Part shown: positions 6,605 to 11,929 of the stretch, in pieces | Layout of the letters: each line of letters begins with the position of its first letter | Numbering within the stretch: position 1 is the stretch's first letter | Assembly: GCA_002317175.1 (NCBI GenBank) | Contig: DCJA01000013.1 | Coordinates: forward strand, 1 to 17,837 | Reading direction: 5' to 3' | DNA: 17,837 nucleotides | DNA from: Lachnospiraceae bacterium UBA1712 | GTDB taxonomy: Bacteria > Bacillota > Clostridia > Lachnospirales > Lachnospiraceae | Program-made: the position numbers and the translations under genes | Notes under the pieces: model-generated | What the model saw: only the letters and a program-made list of their open reading frames with translations | The model's database searches: none | Told to the model about the DNA's origin: nothing

Positions 6605-8155
6605 ATGGTTATTGCACATAATATAATGGCAATGAATGCCCAAAGACAATTTAATATAGTTGGTAAGATCAAGAGGAAATCTACAGAAAAGCTATCTTCT
6701 GGCTATCGTATTAACAGAGCAGCTGACGACGCAGCCGGTCTTGCTATATCCGAGAAAATGCGCAGACAGATTAGAGGTTTAACTCAGGGCGTTCAAAATA
6801 CACAGGATGGTATCTCTTTACTGCAGGTAGCAGATGGTGCATTATCAGAAGTTCATGATATGCTTCAGCGTATTAATGAGCTAGCAGTTAAATCAGCAAA
6901 CGGAACTAACACAGCAACTGACAGAGAATATATACAACAAGAGGTTGGTCAGATATTAACTGAAATAGATCGCATATCCGAAACAACAACATTTAATGAA
7001 AAAAAGATATTTGATGGAACATATATGGACTATTATTCCTCAGACTATTATATATATGCTTCAAAAACAGAAGAAGATGAAGCAATATATAACAAAATGA
7101 TTTCAGGAAATGTGTCTCAGTCATCAAGTAATATCACCATGTCAGATGGTACAGAAATATCTGCCAAAGCTGCAAATGAAATAATGAAAATGCTTAGTTG
7201 TACACAAATGGCGTGGACAATTGGAGAAAATGGATATAGTAGAACCAATAATCCTACTAAGTATTCTGAATATCTTCACACAATGAATGCCTACTGTAAG
7301 AGTTTATCATCTCATGCATATTATCCAAAGGCATATGAACAGAAAATGACAGATGAAGTTGAAGTTTACACTAATCAATATCTGGCAGATGGTAAATCAT
7401 CATCCAAGAGTAATTTGTCATGGGGGTATGCACACGCAATTAATAAATGTGCCGTAGGAGGCACTCCAACTTTAACTTCAGAAAATATGATTCCAGAACG
7501 CGCTTTGACTGGTATGATGACTATGTTAACAGCAGAGAGTAATTCAGCCTACTATGCTGACGCAGAATCTTTGTTTATTAATTCATGCGAAAATATTCTT
7601 AAAAATGAAGGTATTACAAGTGGCAAACTAAAAGATGACCTTAACACATTGATGAATAAAGGAATTCAACACGTTAATCGAAAAAGCAATATTGGTGATA
7701 TATATAGGGATATATTTGGTTCTAGAGTTGTACTCTCAGATGCTGAGATGAAAGCCCTGCCTCGCGGTTGCTGGATTCAGTCGGGCACTGAAGTCAATGA
7801 TGGTATGTATATCAATATCGAAAAAATGGATTCTTCAATTCTTGAAATATCAGGTGTAGATGTGTCAACTGAGCATGAAGCACAAAATACAATAGCTAAT
7901 GTTAAGAGTGCTCTGAAAAAGGTATCCTCTATAAGAAGCAATATCGGTGCTCAGCAGAACAGATTAGAGCACACTGTTAGAAATGAGAATAATATTATCG
8001 AAAATACTACAGCCGCTGAATCTGCAATCAGAGATACAGATATGTCAGATGAAATGGTTAAGATGTCTATGCTTAACATTCTTTCCGATGCTGGTATTTC
8101 GGTTATGTCACAAGCTAATCAAAGTGGGCAGGGTGTATTGAATTTGATACGGTAA
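6605..8155 (+). CDS. Flagellin with a large central domain
   Basis: This is the flagellar filament subunit, 516 residues, exported by the flagellar type III apparatus (no signal peptide). The N-terminal D0/D1 region covers about residues 1-140: it starts MVIAHNIMAMNAQRQ and has SSGYRINRAADDAAGLAISEK and LQRINELAVKSAN at 88-99, the segment corresponding to the TLR5-recognised site of enteric flagellins. The C-terminal D1/D0 region covers about 386-516 and ends MSQANQSGQGVLNLIR. The central 140-385 insert is unlike common flagellin D2/D3 domains as far as I can tell. It is tyrosine-rich at its start (residues 140-151) and carries cysteines 199, 231, 282, 328, with a fifth at 389; flagellins usually have none. 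No HExxH motif is present, so it is not a flagellinolysin. The ribosome site (AGG, 5 nt before ATG) is weak for a flagellin. Neighbouring small-RNA modules lie on both sides. Confidence 0.96.
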   Translation: MVIAHNIMAMNAQRQFNIVGKIKRKSTEKLSSGYRINRAADDAAGLAISEKMRRQIRGLTQGVQNTQDGISLLQVADGALSEVHDMLQRINELAVKSANGTNTATDREYIQQEVGQILTEIDRISETTTFNEKKIFDGTYMDYYSSDYYIYASKTEEDEAIYNKMISGNVSQSSSNITMSDGTEISAKAANEIMKMLSCTQMAWTIGENGYSRTNNPTKYSEYLHTMNAYCKSLSSHAYYPKAYEQKMTDEVEVYTNQYLADGKSSSKSNLSWGYAHAINKCAVGGTPTLTSENMIPERALTGMMTMLTAESNSAYYADAESLFINSCENILKNEGITSGKLKDDLNTLMNKGIQHVNRKSNIGDIYRDIFGSRVVLSDAEMKALPRGCWIQSGTEVNDGMYINIEKMDSSILEISGVDVSTEHEAQNTIANVKSALKKVSSIRSNIGAQQNRLEHTVRNENNIIENTTAAESAIRDTDMSDEMVKMSMLNILSDAGISVMSQANQSGQGVLNLIR

Positions 8156-8219
8156 CTGATGCGTTCTTTATCAGTAAGCACTAAAACGTTAATCGTCAAT
8201 TTCCATCAAAACCAGACTG

Positions 8220-8248
8220 ATATCTATTTTCTTTTATCAAATAGATAT
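8220..8248. repeat. AT-rich inverted repeat before small-RNA copy 2
   Basis: ATATCTATTT (8220-8229) and AAATAGATAT (8239-8248) are perfect 10-bp inverted copies with a 9-nt centre. The second arm ends on the first base of the -35 box of the next promoter. No U-run follows on either strand, so it is more likely an UP-like or protein-binding element than a terminator. It could also end flagellin transcripts weakly. Confidence 0.4.
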
Positions 8249-8276
8249 TGACGTATCAGCTATTGCAATGTAACAT
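8248..8276 (+). promoter_or_regulatory. Promoter of small RNA 2
   Basis: TTGACG (8248-8253) and TAACAT (8271-8276) with a 17-nt spacer, homologous to the promoters at 6315 and 8671. Confidence 0.7.
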
Positions 8277-8282
8277 AAATGC

Positions 8283-8378
8283 ATAAGAGCACTGCGACAA
8301 GCGGTTAGCTTTTTAAAGTATCAATTGTATTTTAAACAATCGTCACTTTCCCGAGTGGCGATTGTTGCTTTTTATTCT
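8283..8378 (+). ncRNA. Candidate antisense/antitoxin small RNA 2 (~95 nt)
   Basis: Ends are inferred from the promoter at 8248-8276 and the U-run after the hairpin. It keeps the 5' element GAGCACTGC-GACAA-GCGGTTAGCT (8287-8310; one base differs from the other copies). The linker is different from copy 1. The terminator stem carries a compensated base change relative to copies 1 and 3. Confidence 0.65.
8335..8378 (+). terminator. Terminator hairpin of small RNA 2
   Basis: AACAATCGTCACT (8335-8347) pairs with AGTGGCGATTGTT (8354-8366), loop TTCCCG, followed by TGCTTTTTATTCTT. The C-G pair of copies 1 and 3 is a T-A pair here (8340 with 8361), so both strands of the stem changed together. Confidence 0.8.
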
Positions 8379-8426
8379 TACGGTTATAGTATAACCAAAT
8401 ACATGTAACGTAATAATAATCGGCAT
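8343..8426 (-). CDS. 27-residue basic hydrophobic peptide 2 (candidate type I toxin)
   Basis: The ORF encodes MPIIITLHVFGYTITVRIK with a tail ending NNRHSGK; it differs from peptide 1 at residues 16 and 20 only. AAAGGAAGTGAT precedes the ATG with the SD core about 8 nt away. The SD can be covered by a 7-bp hairpin with the upstream CACTTCC (minus strand). It has its own promoter (8516-8545) and a leader of about 80 nt. The stop codon lies inside the hairpin that terminates the opposite small RNA, and the codon AAT for Asn22 (AAC elsewhere) is the synonymous partner of the compensated stem change. Function as a toxin is an inference from layout; no known toxin family was recognised. Confidence 0.7.
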   Translation of the reverse strand: MPIIITLHVFGYTITVRIKSNNRHSGK

Positions 8427-8432
8427 ATCTAT

Positions 8433-8496
8433 CACTTCCTTTCAAATAAATCGGAAGTGTAGCCAACCGCCTGCCACCTATGCAGTGCCCTGTCTC
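8433..8496 (-). promoter_or_regulatory. Peptide 2 mRNA leader with Shine-Dalgarno-sequestering hairpin
   Basis: In minus-strand RNA, CACTTCC (8453-8459) pairs perfectly with the ribosome site GGAAGTG (8433-8439), leaving a 13-nt loop. Upstream lies the 44-nt block identical to copy 3 (8453-8496), which contains GCACTGC and GGCGGTTG. The latter can pair with CAATCGCC near the ORF end (8357-8364), a 5'-3' fold-back with one G-U pair. Confidence 0.65.
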
Positions 8497-8515
8497 CTTT
8501 GTGGAGGGTGAGGTT

Positions 8516-8545
8516 ATTGTAAATACCAGTCGCCTCTTTTGTCAA
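8516..8545 (-). promoter_or_regulatory. Promoter of peptide 2 mRNA
   Basis: On the minus strand TTGACA (8540-8545) and TACAAT (8516-8521) with an 18-nt spacer, the same hexamers and spacing as in copy 3 although the spacer sequence is quite different. Just inside the transcript, CTCC and GGAG (8496-8508 region) can form a 5' stem-loop. Confidence 0.75.
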
Positions 8546-8628
8546 TATATATACGATAATTTATCAGTTTCTATTTGATATTCCATTCAAGGTAGCAGTT
8601 CTTTTTAACGCTAATCTGCAGCACATTT

Positions 8629-8668
8629 GAATTGAGCAAATACAGTATGTTCGAATTGATCAAATATA
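8629..8668. repeat. Two 16-bp direct repeats before small-RNA copy 3
   Basis: GAATTGAGCAAATACA (8629-8644) and GAATTGATCAAATATA (8653-8668) match at 14 of 16 positions with a 24-bp period, ending just before the -35 box of small RNA 3. Similar ATCAAATA sequence precedes the copy 2 promoter. It could be a repeated activator site or an UP-type element. Confidence 0.5.
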
Positions 8669-8670
8669 TA

Positions 8671-8699
8671 TTGACTTATCATCTATTGCAATGTAACAT
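8671..8699 (+). promoter_or_regulatory. Promoter of small RNA 3
   Basis: TTGACT (8671-8676) and TAACAT (8694-8699) with a 17-nt spacer, homologous to copies 1 and 2. Confidence 0.75.
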
Positions 8700-8705
8700 T
8701 AAATC

Positions 8706-8802
8706 AGAAAGAGCACTGCGACAAGCGGTTGGCTCAAGTTTTAGTGGTTATTATTTCAAACAACCGTCACTTGCGCGAGTGGCGGTTGTTGCTTTTTATT
8801 CT
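8706..8802 (+). ncRNA. Candidate antisense/antitoxin small RNA 3 (~95 nt)
   Basis: Ends are inferred from promoter and terminator. The 5' element GAGCACTGC-GACAA-GCGGTTGGCTC (8711-8735) can close a GAGC/GCTC plus CTGC/GCGG hairpin. A variable linker and the terminator hairpin follow. Its 3' third is complementary to the end of peptide ORF 3. Confidence 0.65.
8759..8802 (+). terminator. Terminator hairpin of small RNA 3
   Basis: AACAACCGTCACT (8759-8771) pairs with AGTGGCGGTTGTT (8778-8790), loop TGCGCG, followed by GCTTTTTATTCTT. The loop sequence differs from the loops of copies 1 (TGCCAG) and 2 (TTCCCG) while the stem is kept. Confidence 0.8.
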
Positions 8803-8850
8803 TATCGTTATTGTATACCCCAATACATTTAACGTAATAATAATCGGCAT
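8767..8850 (-). CDS. 27-residue basic hydrophobic peptide 3 (candidate type I toxin)
   Basis: The ORF encodes MPIIITLNVLGYTITIRIK with a tail ending NNRHSRK. It is preceded by AAAGGAGGTGAT, a perfect complement to the 3' end of 16S rRNA, so translation could be very efficient when the site is free. The site can pair with upstream CACTTCC in the leader (7 bp, one G-U). Differences from peptide 1 are H8N, F10L, R20S and G26R, with no insertion or deletion. The gene has its own consensus promoter and a leader of about 80 nt. Placement opposite a small RNA on a shared hairpin suggests a type I toxin-antitoxin pair. A regulatory or quorum-type peptide is an alternative, but no export signal or processing site is evident. 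Confidence 0.72.
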   Translation of the reverse strand: MPIIITLNVLGYTITIRIKSNNRHSRK

Positions 8851-8856
8851 ATCTAT

Positions 8857-8919
8857 CACCTCCTTTCTGCAGATTGGAAGTGTAGCCAACCGCCTGCCAC
8901 CTATGCAGTGCCCTGTCTC
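8857..8919 (-). promoter_or_regulatory. Peptide 3 mRNA leader with Shine-Dalgarno-sequestering hairpin
   Basis: In minus-strand RNA, CACTTCC (8876-8882) pairs with GGAGGTG (8857-8863) across a 12-nt loop; one pair is G-U. The block 8876-8919 is identical to copy 2. GGCGGTTG (8887-8894) is complementary over 8 bp to CAACCGCC at the ORF end (8781-8788), which would allow a closed 5'-3' mRNA fold like that of hok mRNA. CTCTC and GAGAG just after the start can form a 5' stem-loop. Confidence 0.65.
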
Positions 8920-8939
8920 TCAGACGAGAGAATATTCAT

Positions 8940-8969
8940 ATTGTATATGATAATTACCATGTTTGTCAA
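8940..8969 (-). promoter_or_regulatory. Promoter of peptide 3 mRNA
   Basis: On the minus strand TTGACA (8964-8969) and TACAAT (8940-8945) with an 18-nt spacer; predicted start near 8933. Confidence 0.75.
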
Positions 8970-8995
8970 TTCATTTATGATAATCAAACATCTTA

Positions 8996-9026
8996 AATAA
9001 GCCCACGGATCATCCGTGAGCTTATT
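8996..9026 (-). terminator. Terminator of the short flagellin-like gene
   Basis: AATAAGCCCACGG (8996-9008) and CCGTGAGCTTATT (9014-9026) form a 13-bp stem. The one mismatch on the plus strand becomes a G-U pair in minus-strand RNA, so it suits minus-strand transcripts coming from 9058. The U-run (TTATTTAAG) is partly inside the stem. Confidence 0.7.
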
Positions 9027-9057
9027 GTCATTTCTTGTCATTTAACAAATCAATATA

Positions 9058-9825
9058 TTAAAACTGCATCAATCCAGCTGCATGTCTCTGCTTTTCTTCC
9101 TGCTGCTTCTTAAGCATCATCAACTGGTAATTCTGAAGTAACTGTTTCTTCTGCTTTTCAGAAACCGCCTTGCCAATATCAAGATCCTCAAGTGAACTCT
9201 TAGCTGAAAGAGTATTCTCAGCTGCAATGTCATTGAAGTTCTTAGTATATTCCAAACCTACACTTGCCGCACCCATCTTTGCACGACCACCGCTTATCTG
9301 CTTAATCGCATCTGAAACCTTAGAAATCGCATCTCCTGAAGATATATCAAAATCATCAAGGCCAAGCGACTTAAGTGATGCATTGACCATAGAAATATCT
9401 GGTCCACTTCCATCCGGATTAGAAGCGATATGAAGTGAATCGCTTCCATCTAAAAGATTCTTGCCATTATAATTAGTTGAGCCAATCAAATCGGCAACAC
9501 CTTTTAAAAGATCATCAGCTTCTGCCTGCATATATCCGCGTTCTTCTTCACCATACATCAATGTATTAGCTGACTTTACGCTCAATTCATAAACTCTCTG
9601 AAGGCTATCTGTAACCTGGCTAAGAGCACCATCTGCTATATTCAAAGCGCTAACTCCTTCAGTTGCATTAGATGAACCCTGAGTAAGACCATTTTGTTCT
9701 TTCTCAAGTTTCTGAGCTATTGCAAGTCCGGAAGCATCATCAGCTGCGGTATTAATTCTGTTGCCACTTGCAATACTACCATAGTAATTATCAAATGAAC
9801 TTCCAATTGCTGATATTCCTGCCAT
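9058..9825 (-). CDS. Short atypical flagellin-like protein
   Basis: This 255-residue flagellin-family protein has the D1 motifs SGNRINTAADDASGLAIAQK (20-39), SALNIADGALSQVTDSLQRVYELSVKSAN (59-87, described by its ends) and NYNGKNLLDG (118-127), followed by a short middle and a C-terminal helix (AKMGAASVGLEYTKNF, 182-197). It departs from true flagellins at both ends. The usual MxxxHNxxAMNAxR start is replaced by MAGISAIGSSFDNYYG. The usual hydrophobic QANQ...LL end is replaced by a Lys/Gln-rich tail, MLKKQQEEKQRHAAGLMQF. These ends form the D0 core of the filament, so it may be a minor, capping or junction subunit. AAAGGAGG precedes the ATG. It has its own sigma-A-like promoter, not a sigma-28 one, and a terminator. 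Confidence 0.85.
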   Translation of the reverse strand: MAGISAIGSSFDNYYGSIASGNRINTAADDASGLAIAQKLEKEQNGLTQGSSNATEGVSALNIADGALSQVTDSLQRVYELSVKSANTLMYGEEERGYMQAEADDLLKGVADLIGSTNYNGKNLLDGSDSLHIASNPDGSGPDISMVNASLKSLGLDDFDISSGDAISKVSDAIKQISGGRAKMGAASVGLEYTKNFNDIAAENTLSAKSSLEDLDIGKAVSEKQKKQLLQNYQLMMLKKQQEEKQRHAAGLMQF

Positions 9826-9865
9826 GTTTGCCTCCTTTAAGAATCAAAAACCTATAACTACAAGT

Positions 9866-9894
9866 ATTATAGTATAGATCACATAACAAAACAA
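9866..9894 (-). promoter_or_regulatory. Candidate promoter of the short flagellin-like gene
   Basis: On the minus strand TTGTTT (9889-9894) and TATAAT (9866-9871) with a 17-nt spacer. The -35 overlaps the U-run of the preceding terminator, a compact terminator-promoter arrangement. No sigma-28 motif is seen. Confidence 0.5.
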
Positions 9895-9915
9895 GGCGCT
9901 ACATGTAGTGCCTTG
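9886..9915 (-). terminator. Terminator of the seven-gene glycan operon
   Basis: CAAGGCGCTACA (9892-9903) and TGTAGTGCCTTG (9904-9915) form an almost perfect palindromic hairpin, with one A-C mismatch in minus-strand RNA. It is followed by TTTTGTTATG on the minus strand. It lies about 75 bp past the aminotransferase stop codon. Confidence 0.75.
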
Positions 9916-9989
9916 CCTCATAATATATCATATATCATTGGTTAAATGTAACTTTATGTCCTTCTATGTTAATGAATATATTACCATCA

Positions 9990-11054
9990 TTAAATAACCA
10001 TCCTAATAGCGTCAATCAGTATGTCGATGTGTTCATGAGTGACATTGCCGATGTGGCCTACACGGAACATGTAGTCTGCCATGTCACCACCATTGGGGCA
10101 AATCCAGATGTTATGATTTTTCTTTAGTTCTTCGAATATGTATCTAGCTGTAGCTGTTGTTGGATGCAAGGCTGTGACTGCATTGGATGGAGACTGTGAT
10201 ACATACTCAAAAGGCATGTCCTTAATTCTTTCCCTAAAATATGCTGCTATATCAGCCACTCTTGCAATCTCGGCTTCCACACCACCATTGTCCGCTATCA
10301 TTTTCAAGCGTTTATTAATCTGAATAAGTGTTGCAACCGCAGGCGTAAATGGTGTCTGACCTCTATCACCATTTTTAAGGGCATCTATGATATCCATATA
10401 CATAGTTCTAGAACCATTAGCGTATACCCTCTTTAATGCCTTCGCAGACATGGCGAGCATTGATACTCCAGGTGCACATGCCAATGCCTTCTGTGAGCTT
10501 GTTATCATAACATCTATTCCCATAGCAGCAATATCTATTGGATCTGCTAAAAATGTGCTGATTGCATCTGCAATCAACAACAGATTGCCTGATTTACAAA
10601 ACTCATGTACCAATGACATGTCATACAAGACACCTGTCGATGTCTCATGAACATTAATAAGAAAGGCTGTATAATCAGTAGCATTATATCTATCCAAAGC
10701 ACTCTTTGTTAAGGCCTCTCCACTAGAAAGTTCTATCTCATCAAATGGAATATTATGAAGCTTACACAATTCCACGAACCTATGGCCAAAGCTACCTCCA
10801 TTAACTACTAATGCTCTGTCTTGTGAAGTTAAGATATTCATGACTGCACTTTCCATAGACATAGTGCCCGAACCAGTTAAAAATACAGTTCTGCTTCCCT
10901 CTGGAGCATTAGCAAACTCATTCATGTAGCGCTCGCTCTCTTTCATGATTTCAGAGAATTCAGCAGTTCTGAAATATGGAACCTGACTTCCACCAATATT
11001 CAATAATTCATCCCAGGTCATTACCGGGCCAACCGTAAAATTAAGCATGCTCAT
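9990..11054 (-). CDS. Class V PLP-dependent aminotransferase (PhnW/AGXT-like)
   Basis: This 354-residue fold-type I PLP enzyme is of the alanine-glyoxylate / 2-aminoethylphosphonate transaminase group. Visible features are the N-terminal FTVGPVM, the GSGTMSMESA cofactor loop (61-70), NGGSFGHR (85-92), HETSTG (136-141), the PLP-contacting D163 in ADAIST and the Schiff-base lysine K189 in SSQKALACAPG. The family transfers an amino group from a small amine or amino acid to a keto acid or aldehyde. Its start overlaps the LicD gene by 14 bp, so the two are translationally coupled. With LicD and a cytidylyltransferase in the same operon I infer that it makes or consumes the amino group of a small phospho- or phosphono-substituent of a glycan. 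No phosphoenolpyruvate mutase is in the window, so the aminoethylphosphonate reading is unproven. Confidence 0.85.
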   Translation of the reverse strand: MSMLNFTVGPVMTWDELLNIGGSQVPYFRTAEFSEIMKESERYMNEFANAPEGSRTVFLTGSGTMSMESAVMNILTSQDRALVVNGGSFGHRFVELCKLHNIPFDEIELSSGEALTKSALDRYNATDYTAFLINVHETSTGVLYDMSLVHEFCKSGNLLLIADAISTFLADPIDIAAMGIDVMITSSQKALACAPGVSMLAMSAKALKRVYANGSRTMYMDIIDALKNGDRGQTPFTPAVATLIQINKRLKMIADNGGVEAEIARVADIAAYFRERIKDMPFEYVSQSPSNAVTALHPTTATARYIFEELKKNHNIWICPNGGDMADYMFRVGHIGNVTHEHIDILIDAIRMVI

Positions 11055-11925
11055 TATTCTTTCTGTATCTCTCTTGAATCTCTTCTAATGATATCTTTTG
11101 AATATCAAATACCACAGGATTTAACTGTCCTTTACGTTTCTCCACTGGAGGTAACTGCATATAATCGCCATACAATAAGCTTAGATATTTATCATATTTC
11201 TCAAATCCTTTAAATGTCATACCCTCAAATTCTACATCAATAAAACTCTCAAAACATTCTGATGGCATACCATACTTGCAAGTTTTTTTAGGATATGGAA
11301 ATAACAAATGACTAACCAATTCTGTTTTCTTGTTATTACATTTTGAAGCCCAGTAATTCCTAACAGCAAATGGAACTGACTTTGGGAAAAGCCTATACAA
11401 CAGGCTATACCATCCTCTTAAAAAAGCTGAATCAGCATTGGTTCTTCCCATCTCAGAGTACAAAATCTTTCTTTGTACAACATTGTTCCAATAATATAAC
11501 CATCTCAAAAATTTATTATCTGGAACATTGTCATTTACAAAAACATCTATGCATACGCCTGATTTGAAGTTAAGTTTTTCATGCCCTCTTCTAACAACGT
11601 CTGTACCAAGCAAACGCATTTTGGCATATCCCCAGCGATATCCTTCGTCGGTACGATAGTCCTGTAGAAAAAAATGTTCTTTATCTAAATCCTTTTTACA
11701 AGCCTCATAAAATTTCTCATATTCAGCTCTTGTAAAAATAACATCGCCATCATCATCCCATGGAACAAAGCCTTTATGCCTTATTGCTCCCAATAATGTT
11801 CCACCATCCAAGGAATATTGAATATTATTCTTCTTACATATTCTATCAACTTCGACAATTAACTCCAAAATGTTTAATTGCAGTAACCTTTTATCTTCTT
11901 CAGATAATTCTATTATATTCCCCAT
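11041..11925 (-). CDS. LicD-family phosphotransferase
   Basis: This 294-residue member of the LicD/fukutin nucleotidyltransferase-fold family transfers a phospho-substituent (phosphocholine in Haemophilus and pneumococcus) from a CDP carrier to a sugar. The signature SLDGGTLLGAIRHKGFVPWD (38-57) is intact and is followed by DDGD; the usual form is WDDDxD, so the metal-binding aspartates are present. The ribosome site AGAGG lies in the last codons of the preceding gene, 4 bp away. No membrane segment is seen. Placed between a sugar-nucleotide SDR and an aminotransferase, with a cytidylyltransferase two genes upstream, it is the likely final transferase of the substituent made by this operon. 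The substituent itself cannot be named. Confidence 0.9.
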   Translation of the reverse strand: MGNIIELSEEDKRLLQLNILELIVEVDRICKKNNIQYSLDGGTLLGAIRHKGFVPWDDDGDVIFTRAEYEKFYEACKKDLDKEHFFLQDYRTDEGYRWGYAKMRLLGTDVVRRGHEKLNFKSGVCIDVFVNDNVPDNKFLRWLYYWNNVVQRKILYSEMGRTNADSAFLRGWYSLLYRLFPKSVPFAVRNYWASKCNNKKTELVSHLLFPYPKKTCKYGMPSECFESFIDVEFEGMTFKGFEKYDKYLSLLYGDYMQLPPVEKRKGQLNPVVFDIQKISLEEIQERYRKNNEHA

Positions 11926-11929
11926 CCAA

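Larger units (their letters stand above)
8239..8545. repeat. Small-RNA/peptide module, copy 2 (complete)
   Basis: This copy holds, from left to right: plus-strand promoter, small RNA, shared hairpin, minus-strand 27-codon ORF, its ribosome site, a 44-nt leader identical to copy 3 (8453-8496), a 5' stem-loop and the minus-strand promoter. Copies 1 and 2 are direct repeats on either side of the flagellin gene, about 1.9 kb apart. Confidence 0.85.
8661..8969. repeat. Small-RNA/peptide module, copy 3 (complete)
   Basis: The order of parts is the same as in copy 2. The inverted arms GCACTGC-N5-GCGGTTGGCT (8713-8734) and AGCCAACCGC-N11-GCAGTGC (8884-8911) bracket the module, so both convergent RNAs start with the same sense sequence. 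Copies 2 and 3 lie about 0.42 kb apart in direct orientation. Confidence 0.85.

Noticed and set aside
6605..8155. Flagellinolysin (protease-bearing flagellin)
   Set aside because: No HExxH zinc motif in the central domain.
8156..8180. ACTGAT/ATCAGT hairpin after the flagellin stop as a terminator
   Set aside because: The 6-bp AT-rich stem with a 9-nt loop has no U-run; too weak to call. The true end of flagellin transcripts is unclear.
8855..8868. ATCACCTCCTTTCT, identical to the 3' end of 16S rRNA
   Set aside because: It is the complement of a perfect Shine-Dalgarno (AAAGGAGGTGAT) in front of peptide 3, not an rRNA fragment; no other rRNA sequence is near.
8481..8911. Sigma-28-like GCCGATTA at the peptide start codons
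   Set aside because: It is part of the conserved codons ATG CCG ATT, and no TAAA box lies about 15 nt upstream.
8632..8950. Two plus-strand ORFs of 66 and 73 codons over small-RNA copy 3
   Set aside because: They lack ribosome sites, run through the terminator hairpin and into the minus-strand leader, and are not kept in copies 1 and 2.
6301..8969. CRISPR array
   Set aside because: There are only three long copies at uneven distances, each with promoters, an ORF and a terminator; no short regular repeat-spacer pattern.
6301..8969. MITE or transposon ends (inverted arms GCACTGC...GCGGTTGGCT)
   Set aside because: The arms are internal to the promoters, no target-site duplication is visible, and the coding and RNA-structure conservation is better explained by a functional module. 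It is still possible that modules spread with a mobile element.
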